Below are positions 1 through 6,571 of a stretch of 12,266 nt of DNA, in pieces (the first letter of the stretch is position 1; each line of letters begins with the position of its first letter). Under the pieces are notes generated by a model, which made no database searches, was not told where the DNA came from, and saw only the letters and a program-made list of their open reading frames with translations. This DNA is from an uncultured Clostridia bacterium (GTDB taxonomy: Bacteria; Bacillota; Clostridia; Oscillospirales; Acutalibacteraceae): positions 1 through 12,266 of the forward strand of contig CAMHOI010000012.1 in assembly GCA_946186725.1 (NCBI GenBank), given 5' to 3'. The position numbers were made by a program, and so were the translations under genes.

Positions 1-434
1 CTGGCGTTGAGCAGGGCGCCGACGTTCTTGGCGGCGGCGCCAAGCGCGTCGTTGGTGGCGGGCGCGAGGATGAGAGGTCGACCGTTGCGCAGGTGGGCCT
101 TGGCGGCCATGGTGACCGAGGTGTCGGTCACGCCGGCGGCCAGCTTGGCCAGCGTGTTGCCCGTGCAGGGGGCGATGACCAGCGCGTCGAGCAGCTTTTT
201 GGGCCCGATGGGCTCGGCCTCGGCCACCGTCCTGACAACGGGGCGCCCAGCGGCCGTTTCCATGCGGGTCAGCCATGCTTCAGCCCTGCCGAAACGGGTG
301 TCGGTTCTCTGTACGATGGGCGAGGCGACGGGATACAGATCCCATTCCTCCGCCAGTGCTTCCATTTCCTTGAGGGCGCGGTCCAGGGTGCAGAATGAGC
401 CGCACACCGCGAACCCTACTCTCGGTCGATCCAT
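1..434 (-). CDS. dpaB: Dipicolinate synthase subunit B (flavoprotein), 3' end cut by window edge
   Basis: This is the flavoprotein-family subunit of dipicolinate synthase (SpoVFB/DpaB). With DpaA it converts the lysine-pathway intermediate hydroxy-tetrahydrodipicolinate to dipicolinic acid in the mother cell, for loading into the spore core. The ATG at 432-434 follows a strong AGGGAGGA site. I read 144 residues without a stop, against a usual length of roughly 195-200, so the C-terminus lies left of the window. Visible family features are the N-terminal GFAVCGSFCTLDRAL segment, the APCTGNTLAKLA loop near residues 82-93, VTDTSVTMAAKAHLRN after it, and LAPATNDALGAAAKNVG close to the edge. These match the DpaB type of flavoprotein fold closely. 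The start codon lies inside the dpaA 3' end (19-base overlap), so the two are probably translationally coupled. The subunit assignment is from motifs and the dpaA neighbour. Confidence 0.93.
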   Translation of the reverse strand, partial: MDRPRVGFAVCGSFCTLDRALKEMEALAEEWDLYPVASPIVQRTDTRFGRAEAWLTRMETAAGRPVVRTVAEAEPIGPKKLLDALVIAPCTGNTLAKLAAGVTDTSVTMAAKAHLRNGRPLILAPATNDALGAAAKNVGALLNA

Positions 435-1276
435 GGATATTCCTCCCTGAGAATGTCAATGACCGCGCGGCAGAGGACGTCGGCGGCAGTGGCGGGGGCA
501 ACCTTGCCGGGCAGACCGGGCGCGTAGATGGCCCTCCGCCCCAGCGCCGCAGCGGCCTCAAGATCGACGCCGGCGGCGCGGGAGGCCAGCTCGACGGTCA
601 GCGACGCCTCGGGAAGCGAGGTCAGCACCTCGTCGCCCACCACGCGCGCGGGCACGGTATTGAAAAGAAAGTCTTGGCCGGCCGCGGCCTCTGCCAGCCG
701 CGCGGTGGGCAAAGAGCGCATCCCGTGCAGACGGGCCCACAGCCGGTGTCGGCGCTTTCGCGCGGTCAGGGTGACCTCGGCGCCGAGCGCACGCAGGCGA
801 ACCGCCAGGGCGCGCCCGCACCGACCGCAGCCGGCCACGACACAGCGCGAGCCGTCGATGGTGACGGGGCTGTTGTCCATTGCCAGGGCGATCGCCCCCT
901 CGGCGGTGGGGACGGCGTTGGCACGGGCGACCGACTCCAATGCCAGAAAGTCGTGCACGCGACAGCCCTTCTGTTCAGCGGCGGCGCGAAGCGTCTCAGG
1001 CCAGCCGCCGCCGAAAAGTCGGGCGCCGGGACACACCCGCTCGAGCAGGGCGTCCAGGGCGATCTCCTCCCCCGCGTCGGGTGCGAAGAGCGCCCTGCCG
1101 TCTTTCGTCAAAGGCGTGGGCAGGACGATCACGGCGCGTAAGGCGGCCCTCTGCCATGGCAGATCCTCACCGCAGAGCGCCGCACGGCTCACGGGCAGGC
1201 CCCATTCGGACAGTTTCCGCGCCAGATAGAGACTGCGCGCGTCGCCGCCGATGAGGGCGACAGGTGGTGCTTTCAT
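416..1276 (-). CDS. dpaA: Dipicolinate synthase subunit A
   Basis: This 286-residue protein is the NAD(P)-binding subunit (SpoVFA/DpaA) of dipicolinate synthase, which makes the calcium chelator of the endospore core. The N-terminal domain starts MKAPPVALIGGDARSLYLA, typical of the DpaA N-terminal domain. The second half carries a Rossmann dinucleotide site, VVAGCGRCGRALA, near residues 147-159 (GxGxxG). This is followed by TLTARKRRHRLWA and, near the C-terminus, the IYAPGLPGKVAPATAAD segment characteristic of DpaA. Length matches the family (about 290). The ATG at 1274-1276 is preceded by an AGGGGAGA site about 5 bases upstream. It overlaps dpaB by 19 bases and is divergent from murC. Family knowledge says the pair is expressed late in the mother cell under sigma-K; a weak matching promoter is listed separately. 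The gene marks the organism as a spore former. Confidence 0.95.
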   Translation of the reverse strand: MKAPPVALIGGDARSLYLARKLSEWGLPVSRAALCGEDLPWQRAALRAVIVLPTPLTKDGRALFAPDAGEEIALDALLERVCPGARLFGGGWPETLRAAAEQKGCRVHDFLALESVARANAVPTAEGAIALAMDNSPVTIDGSRCVVAGCGRCGRALAVRLRALGAEVTLTARKRRHRLWARLHGMRSLPTARLAEAAAGQDFLFNTVPARVVGDEVLTSLPEASLTVELASRAAGVDLEAAAALGRRAIYAPGLPGKVAPATAADVLCRAVIDILREEYPWIDRE

Positions 1277-1296
1277 CCCACTCTCCCCTTTCCCTC

Positions 1297-1324
1297 CATC
1301 CTATGAAAGAACCCGCGCGCGGGT
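1297..1324 (-). promoter_or_regulatory. Candidate sporulation (sigma-K-like) promoter for dpaA-dpaB
   Basis: Reading the minus strand, ACC at 1322-1324 and CATAGGATG at 1297-1305 are separated by 16 bases. This resembles the sigma-K pattern (AC box, then CATAnnnTA). The last base of the -10 is G rather than A, and the predicted start would leave a very short leader before the dpaA ribosome site. I infer it from the known mother-cell control of spoVF; on sequence alone it is weak. Confidence 0.3.
1311..1324. repeat. Perfect 14-bp palindrome in the dpaA/murC divergent spacer
   Basis: ACCCGCGCGCGGGT reads identically on both strands. It sits between the murC -10 box and the dpaA start, and overlaps the putative dpaA -35/spacer. 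It could be an operator for a dimeric regulator or a small hairpin. In GC-rich DNA a CG-alternating palindrome can also arise by chance. Confidence 0.5.
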
Positions 1325-1340
1325 GCGGCAAAAAAGGGGC

Positions 1341-1369
1341 TTTCTTTTATCACAAAAACGCGGTATAAT
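1341..1369 (+). promoter_or_regulatory. Probable vegetative promoter for murC
   Basis: A perfect TATAAT lies at 1364-1369, in a locally AT-rich stretch of an otherwise GC-rich window. The best -35 at a 17-base spacing is TTTCTT (1341-1346), a poor match to TTGACA. The -10 lies 34 bases before the murC start codon, leaving a short leader that holds the ribosome site. The -10 is convincing; the -35 is not. Confidence 0.55.
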
Positions 1370-1390
1370 AACCAAGGCACCTTTGTCGGA

Positions 1391-1395
1391 AGGAG
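1391..1395 (+). promoter_or_regulatory. Ribosome binding site deciding the murC start
   Basis: AGGAG lies 8 bases before the ATG at 1404. This supports that start over the upstream in-frame ATG at 1251, which lies inside dpaA on the other strand and before the promoter. Confidence 0.85.
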
Positions 1396-1403
1396 ACGAC
1401 AGC

Positions 1404-2789
1404 ATGAAACAGCCCATGGCATACGATCTGATGATCCGAAATGCCAAGCGGATCCACATGATCGGCATCGGCGGCTCGGGCATGAGCCCGCTGGCCGAAC
1501 TGCTCCACGGCCTGGGGCACACGCTCACCGGGTCGGACAACAATCCCTCCTATACCCTGGATCGGGTCAAAGCGCTCGGCATCCCCGTGGCGATGGGCCA
1601 CCGGGCCGAGAACGTCGGCGACGCCGATCTGGTGATCTATTCCGCCGCCATACAGCAGGACAATCCCGAACTGGTCGAGGCCAACCGACGGGGCATCCCG
1701 ACCCTGGAGCGCTCCTATCTGCTGGGCGCCGTGACCCGCCGCTTCGACGACGTCATCGGCGTGTCCGGCACCCACGGCAAGACCACCGTTACGTCCATGA
1801 TCACCCTCATCCTGCTGGAGAGCGGGATGGATCCCTCCGCCGTCATCGGCGGCGTCCTGCCCGCCATCGGGAGCAACTGCCGCGTGGGGCACAGCGAGCA
1901 TCTGGTGGTCGAGAGCTGCGAATACGTGGACACCTTTCTCAAGACCTCGCCCGACGTGGCCGTCCTGCTCAACGTTGACGACGACCACATGGAATACTTC
2001 AAGACCATGGACCGCCTGATCGGTTCCTTCGGCCGCTTCCTCGGCTCCGCCACCCGCGCCGCCGTGGTCAACGGCGACGACGAGAGGGCCATGCGCGCCG
2101 CCGCGGGGGCGCAGGGCAAGCTCGTCACCTTCGGTTGCGGCGAGGTGTGCGACTTCCGCCCCGTAGACGTGCACGACGTCGACGGCGCGTACGGCGCCTT
2201 TCGCCTGACGCGCCGGGGGGAGGATCTGGGCGAGATCGAGCTGAAGGTGCCCGGCCGCCACAACGTCCTCAACGCCGTCGCCGCGGCCGCCGCGGCCATG
2301 ACGGTGGGGGCGGACGCCGGAGCCGTCCGGCGGGGACTGGCCGCCTTTACGGGTGCCAAGCGCCGCTTCGAGATCCTCTGGCGCGGCCGCGGGATCACCG
2401 TCGCGGACGACTACGCTCACCATCCCAGCGAGCTGCGAGCCACGCTGGAGACCGCCCAGCGCCTGCCCTATCAACGCGTGATCGCTGTGTTCCAGCCCTT
2501 CACCTACAGCCGCACGGTCATGCTCATGGATGATTTCGCCCAGGTGCTGCGCCTGGCCGACCACGTCGTGCTCAGCGAGATCATGGGCTCCCGCGAGGTC
2601 AACACCTACGGCGTGTCCTCGGCCGACCTGGCCGCCCGGATCGACGGCAGCGTATGGTTCTCCACCTTTGAGGAGATCGCCGCCTACCTGGCGCAGAACG
2701 CGCGCGAGGGCGATCTCATCCTGACCCTCGGCTGCGGCGACATCTACAAGGCCGCCAAGCTCACCGTCGCCAAGCTGGAGGCAGAATAA
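1404..2789 (+). CDS. murC: UDP-N-acetylmuramate--L-alanine ligase
   Basis: MurC is a cytoplasmic ATP-dependent ligase that adds L-alanine to UDP-MurNAc, the first step of the peptidoglycan stem peptide. The protein has 461 residues, normal for MurC. The N-terminal UDP-binding domain shows HMIGIGGSGMSPLAELL at about 18-34. The central ATP site is GVSGTHGKTTVTSM with the P-loop GTHGKTT at 122-128. Later come NVDDDHMEYFKTMD, the GRHNVLNAVAAA segment, and the C-terminal domain with DDYAHHPSELRATL and AVFQPFTYSRT, all typical of the MurC branch of Mur ligases. The start is set by AGGAG and a TATAAT upstream. It is transcribed alone, divergent from dpaA and ending at a hairpin before the convergent glycan operon, so it lies outside any dcw-type cell-division cluster. 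I see no truncation or missing motif. Confidence 0.97.
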   Translation: MKQPMAYDLMIRNAKRIHMIGIGGSGMSPLAELLHGLGHTLTGSDNNPSYTLDRVKALGIPVAMGHRAENVGDADLVIYSAAIQQDNPELVEANRRGIPTLERSYLLGAVTRRFDDVIGVSGTHGKTTVTSMITLILLESGMDPSAVIGGVLPAIGSNCRVGHSEHLVVESCEYVDTFLKTSPDVAVLLNVDDDHMEYFKTMDRLIGSFGRFLGSATRAAVVNGDDERAMRAAAGAQGKLVTFGCGEVCDFRPVDVHDVDGAYGAFRLTRRGEDLGEIELKVPGRHNVLNAVAAAAAAMTVGADAGAVRRGLAAFTGAKRRFEILWRGRGITVADDYAHHPSELRATLETAQRLPYQRVIAVFQPFTYSRTVMLMDDFAQVLRLADHVVLSEIMGSREVNTYGVSSADLAARIDGSVWFSTFEEIAAYLAQNAREGDLILTLGCGDIYKAAKLTVAKLEAE

Positions 2790-2800
2790 AAAGCACAGCA

Positions 2801-2833
2801 AAGCGCCCCCTCGGCATGGCCGAGGGGGCGCTT
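2801..2833. terminator. Perfect 15-bp stem hairpin between convergent murC and the glycan operon
   Basis: AAGCGCCCCCTCGGC (2801-2815) pairs without mismatch with GCCGAGGGGGCGCTT (2819-2833), with a 3-base loop. It sits 11 bases after the murC stop and 11 bases after the stop of the convergent glycosyltransferase gene. Neither side has a good run of T: the plus strand continues ATCGTTACC, and the minus strand continues TGCTGTGCTTTTT, which is slightly better. It most likely acts as a bidirectional terminator. Confidence 0.8.
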
Positions 2834-2844
2834 ATCGTTACCGG

Positions 2845-3783
2845 TCAGAAGTTGATCCGCTCCTCCTCCACGACGAGAGGACGGTGCATGACCTTGGAGG
2901 TGACGGTCGCCATATATTCGCCGATCAGGCCCATAAAGGTGAGCAAAATGCCGCTGAACAGGTCCATGGCGATCACGACAGGCCACCAGCCCACGTCGAT
3001 CCCCGCCGCAAAGCGGACAATCAGCGCCGCGATCACGCCTCCCACGCCGAGGAAGCACATCAGCAGGCCCAGGAAGGTGGCCAGGCGGATCGAGACCTTG
3101 GTGTAACTGGTGAAGCTGAGCATGGCGGCGTCGTACAGACTGTAGAAGTTGTTGTGCGTCTTGCCGGCGCGGCGCTTCGGCTGGACGTACTCGATCTCCT
3201 TGCGGCGGAAGCCAAGCTCGCCCACGATCCCGCGCAGGAAGGGCGTCGGATCGTTCAGGCCGCGAAGCACCTCGATAAAGCTGCGGTCATACAGCCCGGA
3301 GCCGGTGAAATGCTCGATCTGCTCCACGGTGGAGAACTTCTTGATCATCTTGTAGTAGATGGTGCGGGCAATGCGGACGATGCGGTTCTCCTTGCTGCCC
3401 GATTTGATGCCGATGACGATCTTGTACCCCTCCTCCCAGGCCTGGAGATACTGGGGAATCAGCTCGATGGGGTCCTGGAAATCGCAGACCATGGAGATCA
3501 CGCAGTCACCCGTGGTTTGCAGGATGCCATGGTAGGGGGAGTTGAACTGGCCGAAGTTCTTGACGTTGAAGATGGCCTTGATATGGGGATCCTTGGCGCA
3601 GATCTCCCGCAGGATCTCGCGGGTGCGGTCCTTGGAATCGTTGTCGATGAAGATCAGCTCCCAGTCGTACTGGGTCAGATCCACCGTAAACACATTCTGG
3701 ATGGCGGCGCTCATGGGGCCGACGTTTTCCTCTTCGTTAAAGCAGGGGATGAGAACGCTGACTTTCTTCTTTTTGTTTTCCAT
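2845..3783 (-). CDS. GtrB/DPM1-like family 2 glycosyltransferase with C-terminal membrane anchor
   Basis: This 312-residue enzyme is predicted to transfer a sugar from a nucleotide donor to a polyprenyl phosphate at the inner membrane face, as GtrB, ArnC and DPM1 relatives do. The N-terminal GT-A domain has VSVLIPCFNEEENV (8-21), DNDSKD at 47-52 and the metal-site equivalent DFQDP at 101-105. QPKRRAGKTHNNF lies before the membrane region. Two hydrophobic helices follow (about 232-258 and 264-290), the arrangement seen in GtrB-type enzymes. The start ATG at 3781-3783 has GAGGGA a few bases upstream, and the gap to the upstream SDR gene is 17 bases. It is the last gene of the minus-strand operon, followed by the hairpin. 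It could instead use a lipid-linked acceptor directly. Family is sure; substrate unknown. Confidence 0.88.
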   Translation of the reverse strand: MENKKKKVSVLIPCFNEEENVGPMSAAIQNVFTVDLTQYDWELIFIDNDSKDRTREILREICAKDPHIKAIFNVKNFGQFNSPYHGILQTTGDCVISMVCDFQDPIELIPQYLQAWEEGYKIVIGIKSGSKENRIVRIARTIYYKMIKKFSTVEQIEHFTGSGLYDRSFIEVLRGLNDPTPFLRGIVGELGFRRKEIEYVQPKRRAGKTHNNFYSLYDAAMLSFTSYTKVSIRLATFLGLLMCFLGVGGVIAALIVRFAAGIDVGWWPVVIAMDLFSGILLTFMGLIGEYMATVTSKVMHRPLVVEEERINF

Positions 3784-3800
3784 GTCGATCCCTCGTTGTA

Positions 3801-4718
3801 TTAGAGTTGTTCCCGGATCCAGTCCGCGGTGCGCCGCACGCCTTCCTCAAAGGAGATCTGCGGGGCGAAGCCGGTATCGGCCCGGAGCGCCGTCAGATCG
3901 GCGCACAGCCGCATAGCGGCGTGGGGCGGGTAGGGCAGCTCCCCCAAGCCGAGGGAGGCGTCCGGCGCGACGACGTCACGCATGGCGCGGATGTAGTCGG
4001 CCAACAGCCGGGGCTGACCCGAGCCGAGAGGATAAACGGCGCCGTCGCGCCCCTTCTCCCCCATCAGGAAGAAGGCCAGGCCCGCGTCGTCACAGTAGAG
4101 AAAATCCCACAGCTGCTCCCCCTTGGTAAAGGCGCAGTGCTCGCCGTTCAGCAGGCGCCGGACGGTGGCGGGAACGATGGAGTCGGGGTTGCCCTTGGGG
4201 CCGTAGACGCTGAGAATGCGGGCCCAGACGTGGCGGAGGCCCAGGCGCTGGGCGTACATCCGGCTGAGCTTGCCGGCGGCCAGCTTGGCCACGCCGTAGC
4301 CGGTCACGGGGTCGGTCGGGGTGTCGGGGGTCAGGTCGCCCTCGGCGGCGCCGTATTCGGCCTGGGAGCCGGCGCCCACGAAACAGGTGCAGCCCAGCGC
4401 GTGCGCCAGCTTGACGGCGTCGAGGGTGAAGCGGACGTTATCGTTTTGCAGATAGGCGTCGTCTCTTTCCCCGCCGAACGTCCCCAGCCACGCGAAATGG
4501 TAAAAGACGTCGCATGTCTCGCCGATCCTGCCGGCCGCGTCGGACAGCGCGGAAATATCGACGTCGACGGCCCGAACCAGCGGCGAGGAGAAGAAGGCGT
4601 CCCCGCGGGGCTCGCCCGGCTTGCACAGGGCGATCACGCGCACCCCTTGCTCCACCAGCACGCGGATGAGGGCGGAGGCGATCATCCCGGTGGCTCCGGT
4701 CACAACAGCGGTAGTCAA
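3801..4718 (-). CDS. Extended SDR: NAD(P)-dependent nucleotide-sugar reductase/epimerase
   Basis: This 305-residue protein has a Rossmann nucleotide-sugar dehydrogenase/epimerase fold. The cofactor loop GATGMIA at 8-14 has alanine in place of the usual third glycine. The catalytic set is Ser118 (in GAGSQAEYG) and Tyr141-x3-Lys145 (YGVAK). ILSVYGPKGNPDS (168-180) and LWDFLYCDDAG mark the substrate side. The start is TTG at 4716-4718, decided by AAGGAG 8 bases or less upstream; that site lies in the last codons of the preceding YerE-like gene, leaving a 4-base gap and suggesting coupled translation. Because of the adjacent YerE-like gene and rfbH, I infer either reduction of the acetyl branch (YerF-like role) or C4-keto reduction of a CDP-3,6-dideoxyhexose (abequose/paratose synthase-like role). 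The sequence alone does not decide between these or a simple epimerase. Confidence 0.85.
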   Translation of the reverse strand: MTTAVVTGATGMIASALIRVLVEQGVRVIALCKPGEPRGDAFFSSPLVRAVDVDISALSDAAGRIGETCDVFYHFAWLGTFGGERDDAYLQNDNVRFTLDAVKLAHALGCTCFVGAGSQAEYGAAEGDLTPDTPTDPVTGYGVAKLAAGKLSRMYAQRLGLRHVWARILSVYGPKGNPDSIVPATVRRLLNGEHCAFTKGEQLWDFLYCDDAGLAFFLMGEKGRDGAVYPLGSGQPRLLADYIRAMRDVVAPDASLGLGELPYPPHAAMRLCADLTALRADTGFAPQISFEEGVRRTADWIREQL

Positions 4719-4722
4719 GAGA

Positions 4723-6558
4723 TCACTCCTTCACGGGCTCGATGAAAAGATTGCTCAGCAACTCCTCTCTGGGCAAGAAAGGAGCCAGATCCTCCAGCGG
4801 CGGGCTGACCAGCGTGCCGTCGGGCAGGCGCTTGGTCGCGCTCTTGGGCTCAAAGAACTGCTCAGGGCTGACAAAGACCTCGCAGATGGCGGCGCCGTCC
4901 GCAGCAAAGGTCGCGTCCAGCGCGGCGGTCAGTTCCCCGTTGCTCTCACAGCGGAAATAGGGATAGCCGTAGGCGGCGGCGAGCTTGCTCAGGTCGGGGA
5001 AGGACAGGTCTCCGCTCTCCGGCCCGATGCCGACCTTGGTATGCGTCCCGAAGAGATTGGTCTGCGTCTGCCGGATGGAATGGTAGCCGTCGTTGTTGAT
5101 GACGAACAGCTTGATCGGCAGGCGATTGGTCAGGATGGTCTGCAGCTCCTGGAGGTTCATCTGCAGGGAACCGTCTCCGGTCACGCAGACCAGCTCCTTC
5201 CGCCCGATGGCACAGCAGGCGCCGATGGCGGCGGGCAGATCGTAGCCCATGGAGGCGATGGCGGAATTGATGAGAAAGCGCTGTCCCCGCTTGATGACGT
5301 AGGCGTGACTGCCGACCACGCAGGCGCTCCCGTTGCCGACGACGGTGACGTACCCCTCGGGCAGGCGCTCGGAGAGGGTACGGATGAAGGCGTAGACGTT
5401 GGTCAGACGGGTATCCTCAAAATGCTTCTTCTGCACGACGGGATAGGTCGCTTTCCAGCGCCGTCCCGTCTCCTGCCAGCCGTTTTCGGGGTAGAAGGGC
5501 CCCTCGCCGATCGCGCTTTCCAGCCGGCGAAGGAAATCGCCCGCGTCGGCGTGGACGGGCATTTCCACGTGGAGGGTGGGCTTCTTCAGCTCGGCGGCGT
5601 CGGCGTCGACCATGATGACGAAGGCCTCGCGCGCCCAGGTCTTCCAGTTGTAGCCCACCTGGCGGATGGACAGGCGGTTGCCCACGGCGAGGACGAGGTC
5701 GCTGTTCTGCACGGCGAAGTTGCCGGCGCGGTCGCCCATGATGCCGCCGCGGCCCACGTACAGCGGGTCGTCGTCGGGGATCATGTCAATATTATCCCAG
5801 CCGGTCACGACGGGAACATTGAGCTTTTTCACAACCCGCTCAAAGACGTCGAAGGCCCCGGCGAGCCGGATGCCGTTGCCGGCGTAGAAAACGGGGCGCT
5901 TGGCCGCCTTGATGCGGCGCAGCACCTCGGCGACCGTTTCCTCCGCCACGGCGGGCGGGAGGGTGGCGGCGTCCTCGGCGGGATCGTAAGACAGCAGGTC
6001 GTCCGTCTCGATCGTACAGCCCTGGAAGTTGAGCGGAATGTCGATCCAGCAGGGGCCGGGCCGGCCGTGGGTGGCGAGATAGAGCGCCTTCTCCAGCGCG
6101 TAGCGGATGCGAAGCGGATCCTCGATCATTTCACAGTATTTGGTCATGCAGGCGACGGCGCGGGTGATGTCGAACTCCTGATCGCCGGCCGCGCGCAGGG
6201 GCAATCCCATGCCGCGCGCGGAGGTATCGTAGCGCACCTGACCCGAGATGACCAGCATGGGGATGGAGTCCAGCCAGCCGCCCACCACACCCGTGATGGC
6301 GTTGGTGCCGCCCGGCCCGGTGGTCACGCACAGCGCGGCGATCCGGTTATACATACGCGCATAGGCCTCCGCCGCGATGGCGCAGGCCTGCTCATGATGA
6401 TTATAGAGGACGTGAAGGCCCTCCCTGTGTCCGAGGGAATCATTGAGGTGCATGGCGCCCCCGCCCGTTACCGAAAACGCGGTGTCGATCCCGTGGGCGA
6501 CCAGAAAGTCCGCCACGTAATCCGAAAGCTTGATCTTCATATTGATCCGGCCGCGCAC
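4723..6558 (-). CDS. YerE-like thiamine-diphosphate enzyme of the acetolactate synthase superfamily
   Basis: This 611-residue protein has the three-domain layout of pyruvate-using ThDP enzymes. The N-terminal domain carries VTGGGAMHLND (30-40) and the catalytic glutamate Glu56 in NHHEQACAIAAEAYARM. A middle domain with GNGIRLAG and DLVLAVGNRLS follows. The C-terminal domain has the ThDP/Mg motif GDGS at 461-464, 23 residues, then NN at 488-489. The tail with PKSATKRLPDGTLVSPPLED and PFLPREE is, as I recall, typical of sugar-cluster members rather than IlvB. The best-known relative, YerE, condenses pyruvate with CDP-3,6-dideoxy-4-keto-glucose to put a two-carbon branch on C4. The E1 (rfbH) gene upstream would supply that substrate and the SDR downstream could reduce the acetyl branch. 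The start is GTG. Superfamily is certain; the sugar role is inference from context. Confidence 0.8.
   Translation of the reverse strand: MRGRINMKIKLSDYVADFLVAHGIDTAFSVTGGGAMHLNDSLGHREGLHVLYNHHEQACAIAAEAYARMYNRIAALCVTTGPGGTNAITGVVGGWLDSIPMLVISGQVRYDTSARGMGLPLRAAGDQEFDITRAVACMTKYCEMIEDPLRIRYALEKALYLATHGRPGPCWIDIPLNFQGCTIETDDLLSYDPAEDAATLPPAVAEETVAEVLRRIKAAKRPVFYAGNGIRLAGAFDVFERVVKKLNVPVVTGWDNIDMIPDDDPLYVGRGGIMGDRAGNFAVQNSDLVLAVGNRLSIRQVGYNWKTWAREAFVIMVDADAAELKKPTLHVEMPVHADAGDFLRRLESAIGEGPFYPENGWQETGRRWKATYPVVQKKHFEDTRLTNVYAFIRTLSERLPEGYVTVVGNGSACVVGSHAYVIKRGQRFLINSAIASMGYDLPAAIGACCAIGRKELVCVTGDGSLQMNLQELQTILTNRLPIKLFVINNDGYHSIRQTQTNLFGTHTKVGIGPESGDLSFPDLSKLAAAYGYPYFRCESNGELTAALDATFAADGAAICEVFVSPEQFFEPKSATKRLPDGTLVSPPLEDLAPFLPREELLSNLFIEPVKE
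4725..4731 (-). promoter_or_regulatory. Ribosome site fixing the TTG start of the SDR gene
   Basis: On the minus strand AAGGAGT precedes TTG (4718) by about 6 bases. It overlaps the final codons and TGA stop of the YerE-like gene. No ATG or GTG is better placed, and the residues right after TTG lead directly into the Rossmann beta strand. Confidence 0.8.
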
Positions 6559-6563
6559 GGCCG

Positions 6564-6571
6564 ACCTCCTT
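6564..6571 (-). promoter_or_regulatory. Ribosome site fixing the GTG start of the YerE-like gene
   Basis: A consensus AAGGAGGT on the minus strand ends 5 bases before GTG at 6556-6558. The later in-frame ATG at 6538-6540 would be 23 bases away. GTG is therefore preferred, adding six residues (MRGRIN). The site touches the stop codon of the membrane-protein gene upstream. Confidence 0.8.

Noticed and set aside
395..1141. Plus-strand open frames opposite dpaA
   Set aside because: They are shadows of dpaA, which has full family motifs and a ribosome site.
1251..1403. Upstream in-frame extension of murC
   Set aside because: It would start inside dpaA and upstream of the TATAAT, and it lacks a ribosome site. 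The ATG at 1404 has AGGAG at 8 bases.
1350..2801. Long minus-strand open frame (483 codons) opposite murC
   Set aside because: It is antisense to a full-length murC with all motifs. The composition is His/Gly/Ala/Val-rich and typical of a shadow frame.
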